Numbered from the stretch's first letter, positions 7,829-17,020 are shown. The stretch is DNA of 64,000 bases from CBDCGJ01 sp965238305 (GCA_965238305.1 CBDEHK010000001.1:4588001-4652000); one strand, 5' to 3'. Notes: generated by a model not told the origin, from the sequence alone. Numbers and translations are program-made.

Positions 7829-8494
7829 ATGTTGAGTATCATCATACCGACGTTGAACGCTGCGGATCGGCTCCATATGTGCCTGGAAGCATTGGGCAAT
7901 GCTAGTGAAATTCATGAAATTATCGTCATAGACGGCGGTTCAAGCGACGACAGCTGCGCGATTGCAAAGGCGGCAGGTGCAAACCTGATGCCCAGTGATC
8001 CCGGACGCGCGAAACAAATGATCGCCGGTGCCGCCGCCGCTACGGGCGATTGGCTGCTGTACCTTCACGGCGACACGGTTTTGGATCCGAATTGGCTTGC
8101 AGCGACGGCTGAATTTCAACGCGCAAACCCGGACAAGGCGGGCTATTACAGATTTTCGTTCGAACAATTAAGTGTCCGAAACAAGATTTGGCAATATGGC
8201 GTTCGGTTCCGATGTTGGTTTCTCAATTTGCCCTATGGCGATCAGGGCTTGCTGATCTCGCGGGCGCTCTACAATGACGTCGGTGGCTTTCGGCCGCTGC
8301 CATTTCTTGAAGACGTCGATATGGTGCGCCGGCTTGGTCGGCGTCGGTTGTCGCCGATAGGCGCGGTTGCAAAAACCTCGGCCGTGCGGTTCCGCCGGGA
8401 CGGATATTTCAAGCGCTCGGCAAAGAATTTGTTTATCGTGGCGATGTTCTATCTTGGCCGGCGGGCCGACAAATTGGCGAACTATTATCGGTAA
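7829..8494 (+). CDS. TIGR04283-type glycosyltransferase (rSAM/selenodomain-associated transferase 2)
   Basis: Family 2 (GT-A) glycosyltransferase of 221 residues. N-terminal SIIIPTLNAADRLHMCLEAL and VIDGGSSDDS form the nucleotide-sugar site; GRAKQM and LLYLHGDTVLDPNW carry the HGD metal motif typical of TIGR04283; YGDQGLLISRALY and LEDVDMVRRL contain the acceptor and base region. In the known set, these proteins occur beside a TIGR04282 transferase, as here 3 bases downstream, and often with the radical SAM protein ArsS in arsenosugar formation. The window has a radical SAM gene next door, but of a different family, so the substrate stays open. The start ATG follows a short AT-rich divergent promoter region. 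Confidence 0.85.
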   Translation: MLSIIIPTLNAADRLHMCLEALGNASEIHEIIVIDGGSSDDSCAIAKAAGANLMPSDPGRAKQMIAGAAAATGDWLLYLHGDTVLDPNWLAATAEFQRANPDKAGYYRFSFEQLSVRNKIWQYGVRFRCWFLNLPYGDQGLLISRALYNDVGGFRPLPFLEDVDMVRRLGRRRLSPIGAVAKTSAVRFRRDGYFKRSAKNLFIVAMFYLGRRADKLANYYR

Positions 8495-8497
8495 TCC

Positions 8498-9133
8498 ATG
8501 CGACAACATCTAATCATCTTCGCCAAAGCACCGCGCGTGGGTTGGGTTAAAACACGGCTAGCACATCATATTGGCGTCATCGAAGCTTGGCGATTTTATC
8601 GTCGGACCAACGCAAATCTGTTGACACACATGAGCCGATTGCAGAACACCACGATTACCCTGTCCGTGACGCCCGGAAATGCGGCTTATGGGTCGTCTGC
8701 CTGGCCTTCACACCTACATCGCGAACCGCAAGGAGCGGGCGATATCGGTAGACGTATGGCGGCAGCTTTTCAACGTTCGCCTACCCTCCCCACAGTTCTG
8801 ATCGGTAGCGATATCCCGACGATCAGGGCAGATCATATCAAGCAGGCTTTCCGCCGCCTCCGCCACAACGATTTGGTTTTTGGACCCGCCTTGGATGGTG
8901 GATTTTGGCTCGTTGGTATGCGCCAGCCATCCTTGCCATACCGCATTTTTGACAATGTCCGTTGGTCCGGCCCCCACGCCATGCAGGATGTTTTGGACAA
9001 TGTCGCAAGCCATACCCGCGTCGGCTTCGTTGAGACTTTACGCGACGTGGACGAACTCGAGGATTATCAAGCCGCCGGCGCCTCATGCTCCCTGAGACGC
9101 GGCATCAATTCGGCAAAATTGCAAGGCTGGTGA
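8498..9133 (+). CDS. TIGR04282-type transferase (DUF2064; rSAM/selenodomain-associated transferase 1)
   Basis: Nucleotidyl- or glycosyl-transferase-like protein of the DUF2064 family (211 residues), partner of the preceding gene. Family features: FAKAPRVGWVKTRLA at the N-terminus (the nucleotide-binding loop, residues 6-20), an internal GAGDIGRRMAAAF block, TVLIGSDIPTIRADHI with the acidic metal site, and VFGPALDGGFWLVGM. The C-terminus (DVDELEDYQ) is the usual family end plus about 25 residues. That tail overlaps the convergent moaB gene by 67 bases, longer than any other overlap in the window. The pair is probably one transcript. Substrate unknown; arsenosugar synthesis is one described role for relatives. 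Confidence 0.85.
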   Translation: MRQHLIIFAKAPRVGWVKTRLAHHIGVIEAWRFYRRTNANLLTHMSRLQNTTITLSVTPGNAAYGSSAWPSHLHREPQGAGDIGRRMAAAFQRSPTLPTVLIGSDIPTIRADHIKQAFRRLRHNDLVFGPALDGGFWLVGMRQPSLPYRIFDNVRWSGPHAMQDVLDNVASHTRVGFVETLRDVDELEDYQAAGASCSLRRGINSAKLQGW

Positions 9134-9612
9134 CGAATATCGAGTTGATCCATCAATATTAGATCCCAACCATCTTTGCAGGCGCCCGGCGAACCCGGCA
9201 GGGCAAAAAGATAGGTTCCCTTGGCAACCCCCGCGGTGGCGCGGGACTGAATAGTTGAGGTGCCAATGGTTTTATAACTCAACATCCGAAATAGCTCGCC
9301 AAAACCCTGAATTTCTTTTTCGTATACGGCAGCAAACGCTTCTGGCGTGACATCGCGACCGGTAACACCGGTACCGCCGGTGGCGATCACCGCTTCGATC
9401 TCTTCATCGTTAATCCAGCGGTGCAATTGCGCAACGATCGCAACTTGCTCGTCTTTGACGATTTTTCGCGCTGCCAACTTGTGGCCATAGTCAAGCAACC
9501 GGTCGGCCAAAATATTGCCAGACTTATCATCTGCCGGGGTCCGCGAATCCGATATTGTCATCACCGCGATGTGGACTGGACGGAAGGGGATATTTTCATC
9601 GATACCAGGCAT
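9067..9612 (-). CDS. moaB: Molybdenum cofactor biosynthesis protein B (MoaB/Mog family)
   Basis: Molybdopterin-binding protein acting in the adenylylation step that prepares molybdopterin for molybdate insertion. The 181-residue sequence starts VHIAVMTISDSRTPADDKSG near residue 12, followed by the key ATGGTGVTGRDVTPEA block (residues 95-110) that holds the molybdopterin site, FRMLSYKTIGTSTIQSRA and LFALPGSPGACKDGWD. The length fits MoaB rather than the larger MoeA. In some bacteria MoaB works as a MogA substitute; which of the two applies here cannot be decided. It is 25 bases downstream of the lytic transglycosylase gene on the same strand. Its 3' end overlaps the DUF2064 gene by 67 bases. 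Confidence 0.92.
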   Translation of the reverse strand: MPGIDENIPFRPVHIAVMTISDSRTPADDKSGNILADRLLDYGHKLAARKIVKDEQVAIVAQLHRWINDEEIEAVIATGGTGVTGRDVTPEAFAAVYEKEIQGFGELFRMLSYKTIGTSTIQSRATAGVAKGTYLFALPGSPGACKDGWDLILMDQLDIRHQPCNFAELMPRLREHEAPAA

Positions 9613-9637
9613 GGAGCTCTCCGCTGTTTAACTAATC

Positions 9638-11377
9638 TCAGTTCGCAAATGTCGGCCATAATCCGGCCGCGACTTGATCCAGAGAGGGGGTCGGCTGGCC
9701 AAATCGTTTTTTGTAGATCCAGTAGTTCGACAGAACCCGTTCGACAAAATTTCGGGTTTCCGCCGACGGCATTGATTCCGCAAATAACAATGCATCACCG
9801 GAATAATCAATATCACGCGACCAATTATGCAGATTTCCAGGCCCTGCATTATAGGCCACCGTCAATTTGATTAAATCGTCCGACACCATCTTTTTGTCCA
9901 GTAAATAACGTAAGTATTTTTGACCAAGATCGAGATTATAGCCTGGATCATAAAGCTTGTTCTTTGATAGCCCTTTATCCTGCGCCACATAGCGGGCTGT
10001 CCTTGGCATTAATTGCATCAGACCACGTGCACCGGCACTGCTCTTCGCTTTCGGATCAAAATGGGATTCCTGCCGCATAAAGGCAAAAACCAGCGCCCGA
10101 TCGATTTTGAAGCCACTATCCGGTTGCCACGGTGGGATCGGGTAGAGGGCAAGATCGTATCCAGGCGCTTTGCCGTTATAGGTTTTGCGGGCAATGCTAT
10201 AACTAAGATTGGGCAGGTCAAGACGATAAGCCAGACCCAGCATCGGCCCCGCAATGCCGCGACCGGTGGCCCAATAAACTCGCTCCAGCTCCTGCCCGGC
10301 CAGTTCGACATTGCCAATTTCCCGCAACGCCACGGCGCGGCGAACGGCCTTGTTCTGGTACATCCGCTCAAGATCGCGCTTCTCAAGTGGCGGCAGCGAC
10401 CAATTCAATCGGGTATCGTCGCCTAGAATATTGGCTGCAATCAAGCCGTAAAAAGTGTGGGGGGATTCCGCAGCGTGACGCAACCAAGGCAATACTTGAT
10501 CCGGTTGACCGGCCAGCAAATGCGATCTGGCGGCCCAAAAAGCGGCCCCTGAACGGGCCCAACGCCGGGCCTGGTCGGAATTCCAAACGAGAGTGAAGTA
10601 TTGTGCAGCCGCACCATGCAGACCACTACGCCAAGCTGTGATGGCGGACAGCCAGTCCGGCCAATACATCTTGTCTCGCGAACGCGCAGCAGCAATAGCC
10701 AGGCTCAAGGCTTGTTGATCCTTGTTGGCATAATAATAACCGGCGGCAATCCGCACCCGTGACTGGTCGTACTGAGCCTTCGTGAAATACCTTTTGGTAT
10801 CCTGGCGGTTCAATATTTGTTCCGCTTTCGACGGGCGACGTTGCCGGACATATTTGCGAATTAGGTTATCGAGATAGCGCCCGCGTTTGCTCCCGGGCCG
10901 TCGAATTTCAACCTGCCGGGGGCGTTTTTTGCCATTTGTCGCTTGATAACCCGGCACTGAAACATTGCGTATCGGAGGCAAAGGATAAGCAGTCTTTTTG
11001 GGTCGGCGGCGCAACGCCAGTTTGTAAATCCTGTCCGCTTCAGCATGATCACGATATTTTTTCAGCCAGTTTCGCAGTTCACTATACTTAGAACGATAGG
11101 CTTTTGGGTGCATGTAGCGTTGGAACAACACATGCCCGATCAATATACGATCAGACAATTTCTTGATCTGTTTGTCAGCATCGCGCCAACGCCCTTTATC
11201 TTGCAAAGCGAAGATTTTTTCATATCCAGCGCGATCTGCGTCGCTCAATATTCTTGGCAGGTCGGATGCCGAAGCTGGCAGCCAGAAGAGGTTGAACACC
11301 AAGATCAAAACTGTGGAAAGGATAGGATAGCGCACGCGACTTTGAATTCCGCCGTTAAAGGACCCGTATTTGGACAC
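9638..11377 (-). CDS. Soluble lytic murein transglycosylase (Slt-type)
   Basis: Periplasmic enzyme that cleaves the beta-1,4 MurNAc-GlcNAc bond of peptidoglycan with formation of 1,6-anhydroMurNAc. Residues 1-38 form a signal peptide (basic start, then a hydrophobic run ending at PASAS). Residues 40-410 are a helical superhelix like the U-domain of Slt70. The C-terminal GH23 domain has FMRQESHFDPKAKS with the catalytic Glu near residue 435, GARGLMQLMPRTA and AYNAGPGNLHNW. A basic stretch near residues 150-180 (KKRPRQVEIRRPGSKRGR) sits between helices and is unusual for a periplasmic protein. Length 579 is within the Slt range. Upstream is the divergent-spaced UDG gene on the same strand, 33 bases away. 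Confidence 0.9.
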   Translation of the reverse strand: MSKYGSFNGGIQSRVRYPILSTVLILVFNLFWLPASASDLPRILSDADRAGYEKIFALQDKGRWRDADKQIKKLSDRILIGHVLFQRYMHPKAYRSKYSELRNWLKKYRDHAEADRIYKLALRRRPKKTAYPLPPIRNVSVPGYQATNGKKRPRQVEIRRPGSKRGRYLDNLIRKYVRQRRPSKAEQILNRQDTKRYFTKAQYDQSRVRIAAGYYYANKDQQALSLAIAAARSRDKMYWPDWLSAITAWRSGLHGAAAQYFTLVWNSDQARRWARSGAAFWAARSHLLAGQPDQVLPWLRHAAESPHTFYGLIAANILGDDTRLNWSLPPLEKRDLERMYQNKAVRRAVALREIGNVELAGQELERVYWATGRGIAGPMLGLAYRLDLPNLSYSIARKTYNGKAPGYDLALYPIPPWQPDSGFKIDRALVFAFMRQESHFDPKAKSSAGARGLMQLMPRTARYVAQDKGLSKNKLYDPGYNLDLGQKYLRYLLDKKMVSDDLIKLTVAYNAGPGNLHNWSRDIDYSGDALLFAESMPSAETRNFVERVLSNYWIYKKRFGQPTPSLDQVAAGLWPTFAN

Positions 11378-11410
11378 GGCCGCGAAAGTTAGCCTGGGTT
11401 GACCGTTGAA

Positions 11411-12211
11411 TCAAGCCGTCGTCAGTTCCGCTAATCGTGCCTGGACAGCCAACAAATCGGACCAGGCATCGCGTTTAAGGGCCGGCGACCGCAACAAGTA
11501 GGCCGGATGAAACATCGCCATGGTCGGTATTGTCCGGCCATTATCGTCATAGTCGAACCATTGACCACGCGAGCGGGTGATCCCTTCTTTTATCGCAAGT
11601 AAATTTTGCGCTGAGGTGCCACCGACACAAACCAGAACTTGCGGTGCGACGAGGGTTATGTGGCGGCGAATAAACGGCATGCACATAATTGTTTCCGCCG
11701 GCGTCGGTTTGCGATTTCCAGGCGGCCGCCACGGCAACATATTGGTGATGTAGGCGTTTTCCCGGTTCAATCCGATGCTGGCGATCATGCGATCCAGCAA
11801 TTGCCCCGACACACCGACAAATGGCAAGCCTTGGCGATCTTCATCGGCACCCGGCGCCTCGCCGACGAACATGATGGCGGCGTTCGGATTGCCATCGCCA
11901 AAAACCAGATTGCTGGCCGTCGCCTTCAGAGGGCAAAGCTCGAAACTTTCCATGGCCGACCGCAAATCATCCAAAGTCTGCGCTTGCTGCGCCAGTTTCC
12001 CGGCCAGTCCGGCCGCTTCATCGGAAGAGGCTAAGGCGACATTCCGTTGAGGCGTAATTTTAGCCGGTGTTACTTGTGATTTTGCTTGGTGTTGGGTCGT
12101 GTCGACAGCTTCTAAATATCGATCAATCGGCACATCCCCCACAACTTCATCCACCCCAATTTCGAGGTGCCATTGCAATATTTCCAACGCTGAAGGTGAT
12201 GATCCGGACAT
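11411..12211 (-). CDS. Uracil-DNA glycosylase, family 4-like but lacking two Fe-S cysteines
   Basis: Removes uracil from DNA in base excision repair. The C-terminal two thirds carry the UDG core: FVGEAPGADEDRQGLPFVG with the catalytic region, LPWRPPGNRKPTP and FHPAYLLRSP with the conserved histidine. In classical family 4 enzymes four cysteines bind a 4Fe-4S cluster. Here the first (C93) and last (C177) are present, but the second is K96 (ELCPLKATA) and the third is W161 (LPWRPPG), so a cluster cannot form in the usual way. This matches my memory of the alphaproteobacterial BdiUNG-like group. The first 85 residues are a poorly conserved linker. I use the ATG at 12211; a TTG at 12232 would add 7 residues. 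Confidence 0.88.
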   Translation of the reverse strand: MSGSSPSALEILQWHLEIGVDEVVGDVPIDRYLEAVDTTQHQAKSQVTPAKITPQRNVALASSDEAAGLAGKLAQQAQTLDDLRSAMESFELCPLKATASNLVFGDGNPNAAIMFVGEAPGADEDRQGLPFVGVSGQLLDRMIASIGLNRENAYITNMLPWRPPGNRKPTPAETIMCMPFIRRHITLVAPQVLVCVGGTSAQNLLAIKEGITRSRGQWFDYDDNGRTIPTMAMFHPAYLLRSPALKRDAWSDLLAVQARLAELTTA

Positions 12212-12342
12212 AGTGTCATGATTATCACGCAAATAGATCTCATGAAAGCGCGCAGACAGCGCTCTGTTATTGACCAGATAGCGTCAAAAGCGGCATAACG
12301 GTCGAGGAGTTATAAATTTTGACGTATTGAATAGAGGGTGCG

Positions 12343-14001
12343 ATGGAACGCGAAGCGATGGAATTTGATGTGGTCATTGTCGGTGGTGGGCCGGCCGGAC
12401 TGAGTGCGGCAATTCGGTTGATGCAGCTGGCTCAGGAAAATGAGACCGAGATCACCGTTTGCGTGTTGGAAAAAGGCTCCGAAATAGGCGCCCACATCCT
12501 TTCCGGCGCGGTCATGGAACCTCGCGCTATGGAAGAATTGTTCCCAGATTGGAAGGAATTGGGTGCCCCGCTGAATACGCCGGTTAGCGGCGAGAAGTTC
12601 ATGTTTCTGTCGGCAACGAAATCATTTTCCGTGCCTGTCGCATTATTGCCGAAAGCAACCCACAATCACGGCAACTATATCGTCTCTCTTGGCAATGTCT
12701 GCCGTTGGTTAGGTGAACAAGCGGAGGCCATGGGCGTTGAGGTTTATCCGGGTTTTGCCGCTTCGGAAGTGCTGTTCCACGAGGATGGCCGGGTCAAGGG
12801 CGTCGCCACCGGCGATATGGGTATCGGCCAGGACGGCGAAGCCAAAGCAAGCCACGAACCAGGGATCGAACTGCATGCCAAATACACATTCTTTGCCGAA
12901 GGCTGTCGGGGCAGCTTGTCAAAGCAAGTGATTGCAAAATTCGGCCTGCAGGAAAGTGCCGAAGTGCAAACCTATGGCATTGGCATCAAAGAACTATGGG
13001 ATGTGCCAAGCGAAAATCATCAGGAAGGTCTAGTCGTTCATTCCGCCGGCTGGCCGATGGATAACAATACTTACGGCGGCTTGTTCCTTTATCATTTGGA
13101 CAACAATCAAATTTCCATCGGTTTTGTGATTGGCTTGGATTATGAAAATCCTTATCTGTCACCATTTGATGAGTTCCAGCGGGTCAAAACCCATCCCGCT
13201 ATCCGCAAATATTTGACCGGTGGCAAGCGGGTGGCCTATGGTGCCCGCGCGTTGAATGAAGGGGGCTTGCAATCGGTCCCGGATCTGGCCTTCCCCGGCG
13301 GTGCCCTAGTTGGTTGCGCCGCTGGCTTCATGAACGTGCCAAAGATTAAGGGCAGCCATAACGCCATGAAAACCGGGATGATGGCGGCGGAAGCGGCTTT
13401 CGAAGCGATCCAAGCCGCCGGCGAAGACGGTGTATGTGCGCCAGTTCTGTCGGCCTATGCCGAAGCGTACGACAATTCCTGGGTCAAACAGGAACTCTAT
13501 GAAGCACGGAATGTCCGCCCGGCATTCGCAAAATGGGGAAATTTTCTTGGCATACTGTATACTGGCGTCGAGCAATTTATTCGCGGCAAAGTGCCCTGGA
13601 CGCTGCATCATCATGGGCCGGACAATGAGACGTTAAAACCAAAGAGCCAATGCAAACCGATCGATTACCCAAAACCGGACGGAGAAGTTAGTTTTGACAA
13701 ACTTTCGTCGGTCTTCATTTCCAACACCAATCATGAAGAAGATCAGCCGGTCCATCTGACGTTAAAAGATGCCAGTATTCCGGTCGCGCACAATCTGAAA
13801 CTTTACGATGCGCCGGAGCAGCGTTTCTGCCCAGCCGGGGTCTACGAAATCGTCGCCGACGACGACGGCAACAATCCGGCGCTGCAGATCAACGCACAAA
13901 ACTGTGTTCACTGTAAGACTTGCGATATTAAGGATCCGACGCAAAATATCACCTGGATCGTACCAGAGGGCGGCGGTGGCCCAAATTATCCGAATATGTG
14001 A
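12343..14001 (+). CDS. Electron transfer flavoprotein-ubiquinone oxidoreductase
   Basis: Inner-membrane-associated FAD/4Fe-4S enzyme that passes electrons from ETF (reduced by acyl-CoA and other dehydrogenases) to ubiquinone. The 552-residue chain has the N-terminal FAD dinucleotide fold (DVVIVGGGPAGLSAAIRLM from residue 8), EKGSEIGAHILSGAVMEP, and the C-terminal cluster domain with NAQNCVHCKTCDIKDPTQN near residue 520 (C-x2-C-x2-C plus an upstream Cys in FCPAGVYE). Start ATG is preceded by GAGGG at a good distance. The length is the normal bacterial length. The gene links the acyl-CoA genes of this window to the respiratory chain. Its stop overlaps a possible GTG start of the downstream TPR gene. 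Confidence 0.95.
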   Translation: MEREAMEFDVVIVGGGPAGLSAAIRLMQLAQENETEITVCVLEKGSEIGAHILSGAVMEPRAMEELFPDWKELGAPLNTPVSGEKFMFLSATKSFSVPVALLPKATHNHGNYIVSLGNVCRWLGEQAEAMGVEVYPGFAASEVLFHEDGRVKGVATGDMGIGQDGEAKASHEPGIELHAKYTFFAEGCRGSLSKQVIAKFGLQESAEVQTYGIGIKELWDVPSENHQEGLVVHSAGWPMDNNTYGGLFLYHLDNNQISIGFVIGLDYENPYLSPFDEFQRVKTHPAIRKYLTGGKRVAYGARALNEGGLQSVPDLAFPGGALVGCAAGFMNVPKIKGSHNAMKTGMMAAEAAFEAIQAAGEDGVCAPVLSAYAEAYDNSWVKQELYEARNVRPAFAKWGNFLGILYTGVEQFIRGKVPWTLHHHGPDNETLKPKSQCKPIDYPKPDGEVSFDKLSSVFISNTNHEEDQPVHLTLKDASIPVAHNLKLYDAPEQRFCPAGVYEIVADDDGNNPALQINAQNCVHCKTCDIKDPTQNITWIVPEGGGGPNYPNM

Positions 14002-14024
14002 GCGGAATTAGGATACAATTGGCC

Positions 14025-15752
14025 ATGACAACATTTTCAATAGGCAAGCACGGAATGATATCAAAGCCCGGTCTAGCCGCCGTTGCGTTAGCTTTCATGT
14101 TGACCGGCTGCCTACAGGCGGAACAGCAGACCTCAACCGACAGTCCCCCGAACCAGGCAATCGACAACGCAAAATATTCGCGCTACGGCAGTTATCTTGC
14201 TGGCAAAGTTGCCCGCAGCGCCAGCGATACAACTTCTGCTTCGGCCTTTTTTGATATTGCCTTAAGCACCGATCCCGAAAATCCGACACTTGTGCTTCGT
14301 GCCTTTCAAGCGGCCTTGACAGAGGGTCGCATTGACCGCGCTATCGAACTTGCAGCGCAACGCTTAGAATATGTCGAAAATGCACCCCTCGCCCGCACCT
14401 TGATGGCCGTTGAGGCGATGAAAAAAGGCGATGTCGACGGCACCCGCATGCACCTCTCACAGCAACGAAAAGATGCTTTCGCAAACCTGTTGCAGCCAAT
14501 CCTATTGGGTTGGACGGAACTGATGGACGGTGATGCTGACAAGGCCATCGCACAATTGGAGCCTTTGTCAGGGCGTAAGTCTTTCGCCACCTTTCACGGT
14601 TACCATAAAGCCTTGATATTGGATCAGGCGGGACGAAAAGATGCGGCAATGGAGGCATATCAAGCAACCTACGACGCCGGCGGTAAAAATAGTGCGCGCA
14701 TAAATAAGGCCTATGCCAGCTTCCTGGCGCGTTCCGGTAAAGTCAGTCAGGCGAAACAAATCATCGAGGTTTATCTGGCGCAAACACCCAGCAACCCGAT
14801 TGCACGAGACGTCTTAATCAAGCTGTATAACGATCAAATACCAGAGACAATGGCAGCCACACCGCAGGAAGGGGCAGCGGAAGCTTTCTTCGGTGTTGCA
14901 TCTTCTTTGGCGCGCGACCGTTCTAGAGATGTTGCCCGCATTCATGCCCATCTGGCACTACATCTCAACCCAGAACTCGATACGGCGTTGATCCTGTTGG
15001 GAGAGATCAATGACGGCCAACAGCGGTGGCAACGGGCCATCGATCTTTATCGACGAGTCCCGCAAAACTCAGCTTTCAAATGGGAAAGTCGAGTTCGAAT
15101 AGCGGACAATTTGCATCGCTTGAACAAAGTCGATGAAGCGTTGGCCCTATTGCGCGATATGGCGAGTGAACGGCCGACTAACATCGATGCGGTGGTCACC
15201 ATCGGTGACATACAGCGCGGCGAAAAACGCTATGAAGAAGCGGCTGAAGCGTATAGCGAAGCATTGTCCCGGATTAGCGAGTTGCATGCCCATCACTGGG
15301 TTTTGTTGTATTCCCGCGGCATTGCCTACGAACGCTCCGACCAATGGGATAAGGCGGAGCCGGATTTTTTGAAAGCACTTGACCTTAAACCCAATCAGCC
15401 ATTGGTTTTGAACTATCTGGGATATTCGTGGATCGAACTGAAACGTAATCTCGATCAGGCGCGTGCAATGATCGAAAAAGCAGTGGAACAACGGCCCAAT
15501 GATGGATTTATTGTTGATAGCCTCGGCTGGGCACTTTACCGCATCGGTGAATATGAAGAAGCCGTGAAACATTTGCAGCGTGCCGTCAAATTGCGACCTG
15601 AAGATCCGATTTTGAACGATCATCTAGGCGACGCATATTGGCAGGTCGGGCGGCACACCGAAGCGCGCTTTCAATGGAACCACGCGCTTGAATTCGATCC
15701 CGACGAAGATGTCACGCAAAAAATACAAAACAAAATAAAGTCCGGCATCTGA
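14025..15752 (+). CDS. TPR-repeat lipoprotein
   Basis: Secreted, probably outer-membrane-anchored protein of about 575 residues. From the ATG at 14025 it has a signal peptide with a lipobox (MLTGC, Cys near residue 29). A GTG at 13998 overlapping the ETF-QO stop would add 9 residues; ATG at 14055 is also possible. The rest is alpha-helical with tetratricopeptide-like repeats, clearest in the last 250 residues (for example ALALLRDMASERPTNIDAVV, AYSEALSRI, LGYSWIELKRNLDQARAMI, DSLGWALYRIGEYEEAVKHL and LGDAYWQVGRHTEARFQW). Such proteins act as scaffolds, often in envelope assembly, and no partner is readable. The order ETF-QO, TPR lipoprotein, ispE recurs in Rhodospirillales-like genomes as far as I recall. 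Confidence 0.82.
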   Translation: MTTFSIGKHGMISKPGLAAVALAFMLTGCLQAEQQTSTDSPPNQAIDNAKYSRYGSYLAGKVARSASDTTSASAFFDIALSTDPENPTLVLRAFQAALTEGRIDRAIELAAQRLEYVENAPLARTLMAVEAMKKGDVDGTRMHLSQQRKDAFANLLQPILLGWTELMDGDADKAIAQLEPLSGRKSFATFHGYHKALILDQAGRKDAAMEAYQATYDAGGKNSARINKAYASFLARSGKVSQAKQIIEVYLAQTPSNPIARDVLIKLYNDQIPETMAATPQEGAAEAFFGVASSLARDRSRDVARIHAHLALHLNPELDTALILLGEINDGQQRWQRAIDLYRRVPQNSAFKWESRVRIADNLHRLNKVDEALALLRDMASERPTNIDAVVTIGDIQRGEKRYEEAAEAYSEALSRISELHAHHWVLLYSRGIAYERSDQWDKAEPDFLKALDLKPNQPLVLNYLGYSWIELKRNLDQARAMIEKAVEQRPNDGFIVDSLGWALYRIGEYEEAVKHLQRAVKLRPEDPILNDHLGDAYWQVGRHTEARFQWNHALEFDPDEDVTQKIQNKIKSGI

Positions 15753-15765
15753 CTAGGCTCGTTCG

Positions 15766-16620
15766 ATGCGGCGGATTATTGAAACAGCGCCTGCCAAGAT
15801 TAACCTCTTTCTTCACATCACCGGGAAAAGGCCGGACGGTTATCATTTACTCGATAGTCTGGTGGTTTTTACCGAGTTGGCTGACACCCTCACCGTCAGC
15901 CCAGCGGCGCAGTTCGAACTGCGTATAGACGGCCCCTTTGCCGACGCCTTATCGGGTAAAGACAATATTATCGCCAAGGCAGCGGAGATGATGGCCGAAA
16001 TAACCGGCCAACCGCTCGAAATTGCAATAGATTTACAGAAGAACCTACCGGTTGGCGCGGGCATTGGCGGCGGTTCCGCCGATGCGGCGGCAGTGCTGCG
16101 GCTATTGCGGAAATACTGGCAATTGGAAGGGCTGGAATTAACCGAGATGGCGCTTAAGCTGGGCGCTGATGTCCCTGCTTGCCTAATGTCGGCCCCGGCC
16201 AGGATGGCCGGCATCGGGGAGCAACTGACGGTGTTGGAAAAATTTCCAACCTGCGCTGTTTTGCTCGCCAACCCCTTGCGCGCCCTGGCCACCGCAGATG
16301 TCTTCAAAGCTTTCGATATCAGTACCTGCCCCAGCCACTCAACGGTCCTCGACGATTTTCATGATTATCGCGCGTTGGTCTCCGCCCTAGCAAACACAGG
16401 TAATGATTTGCTTGCTCCGGCTTGTGGGCTGGAGCCGATTATCAAAACCGTGTTGCAGGATATTGCGCTCGGCGATCTAACCGGGATGTCCGGCAGCGGT
16501 GCGACTTGTTATTCCTTGTTCGCAACTTTAACGCAAGCGGCGGCGGCGGCGTCGGAAATACGTGCCGCCCATCCGGACTGGTGGGTTGCCGCCAGCAGGG
16601 TTACGACTGCAGAGCTTTGA
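15766..16620 (+). CDS. ispE: 4-diphosphocytidyl-2-C-methyl-D-erythritol kinase
   Basis: GHMP-family kinase of the MEP isoprenoid pathway; phosphorylates CDP-ME at the 2-hydroxyl. The 284-residue protein starts with ETAPAKINLFLHITGKRPDG (the substrate-binding Lys/Asn motif), has the ATP-binding GHMP loop LPVGAGIGGGSADAAAVL near residue 95, an LGADVPACL block containing the catalytic Asp, and a C-terminal MSGSGATCYSLF motif. All are standard. Only 13 bases separate it from the TPR gene, so it is probably cotranscribed. Its 3' end overlaps the convergent DUF35 gene by 20 bases. Confidence 0.96.
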   Translation: MRRIIETAPAKINLFLHITGKRPDGYHLLDSLVVFTELADTLTVSPAAQFELRIDGPFADALSGKDNIIAKAAEMMAEITGQPLEIAIDLQKNLPVGAGIGGGSADAAAVLRLLRKYWQLEGLELTEMALKLGADVPACLMSAPARMAGIGEQLTVLEKFPTCAVLLANPLRALATADVFKAFDISTCPSHSTVLDDFHDYRALVSALANTGNDLLAPACGLEPIIKTVLQDIALGDLTGMSGSGATCYSLFATLTQAAAAASEIRAAHPDWWVAASRVTTAEL

Positions 16621-17020
16621 ATTTCGGGAGCGTAATTTCGTCTGTTACATCATCAAAAATCACTTCGACCGGCATGTCGGCATAAACCGCGTCCGGGGGG
16701 CAGTCAACGATATTGCTGGCAAGACGCACCCCTTCAGCTAATTCGACCAAGGCGACCACATAGGGCACATCGTCGCCATAGATGTCCCGCGGCACCGGAT
16801 GGGTGACCACAATCCAGCTATAGACGGTGCCGCGCCCAGAGGCGTCTCGCCAGGTAAGCGATTTCTTCCGACAATTTTGGCACATCGGCCCGGGTGGGAA
16901 CTGATGGCGAACGCAGGCGGTACAATATTGCAGACGCAAGACATGATCGCGGCAGCCCTGCCAATAAGGGGCGCTATCATGGTCCGCTTCGGGAAGGGGT
17001 TTACCGTAGGTCACATTCAA
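16601..17020 (-). CDS. Zn-ribbon/OB-fold DUF35 protein, partner of the thiolase-like protein
   Basis: Small acyl-CoA-binding accessory protein (139 residues). An N-terminal helix is followed by a rubredoxin-like zinc ribbon with C33-x2-C36 and C47-x2-C50, then an OB-fold (TVYSWIVVTHPVPRD, PYVVALVELAEGVRLASNI). Proteins of this type form complexes with SCP2-type thiolases and with Ltp2-type aldolases, where they bind the CoA substrate. The start ATG overlaps the end of the thiolase-like gene as ATGA, so the two are translated together and probably act together. The 3' end overlaps ispE by 20 bases on the other strand. Confidence 0.88.
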   Translation of the reverse strand: MNVTYGKPLPEADHDSAPYWQGCRDHVLRLQYCTACVRHQFPPGPMCQNCRKKSLTWRDASGRGTVYSWIVVTHPVPRDIYGDDVPYVVALVELAEGVRLASNIVDCPPDAVYADMPVEVIFDDVTDEITLPKFKALQS

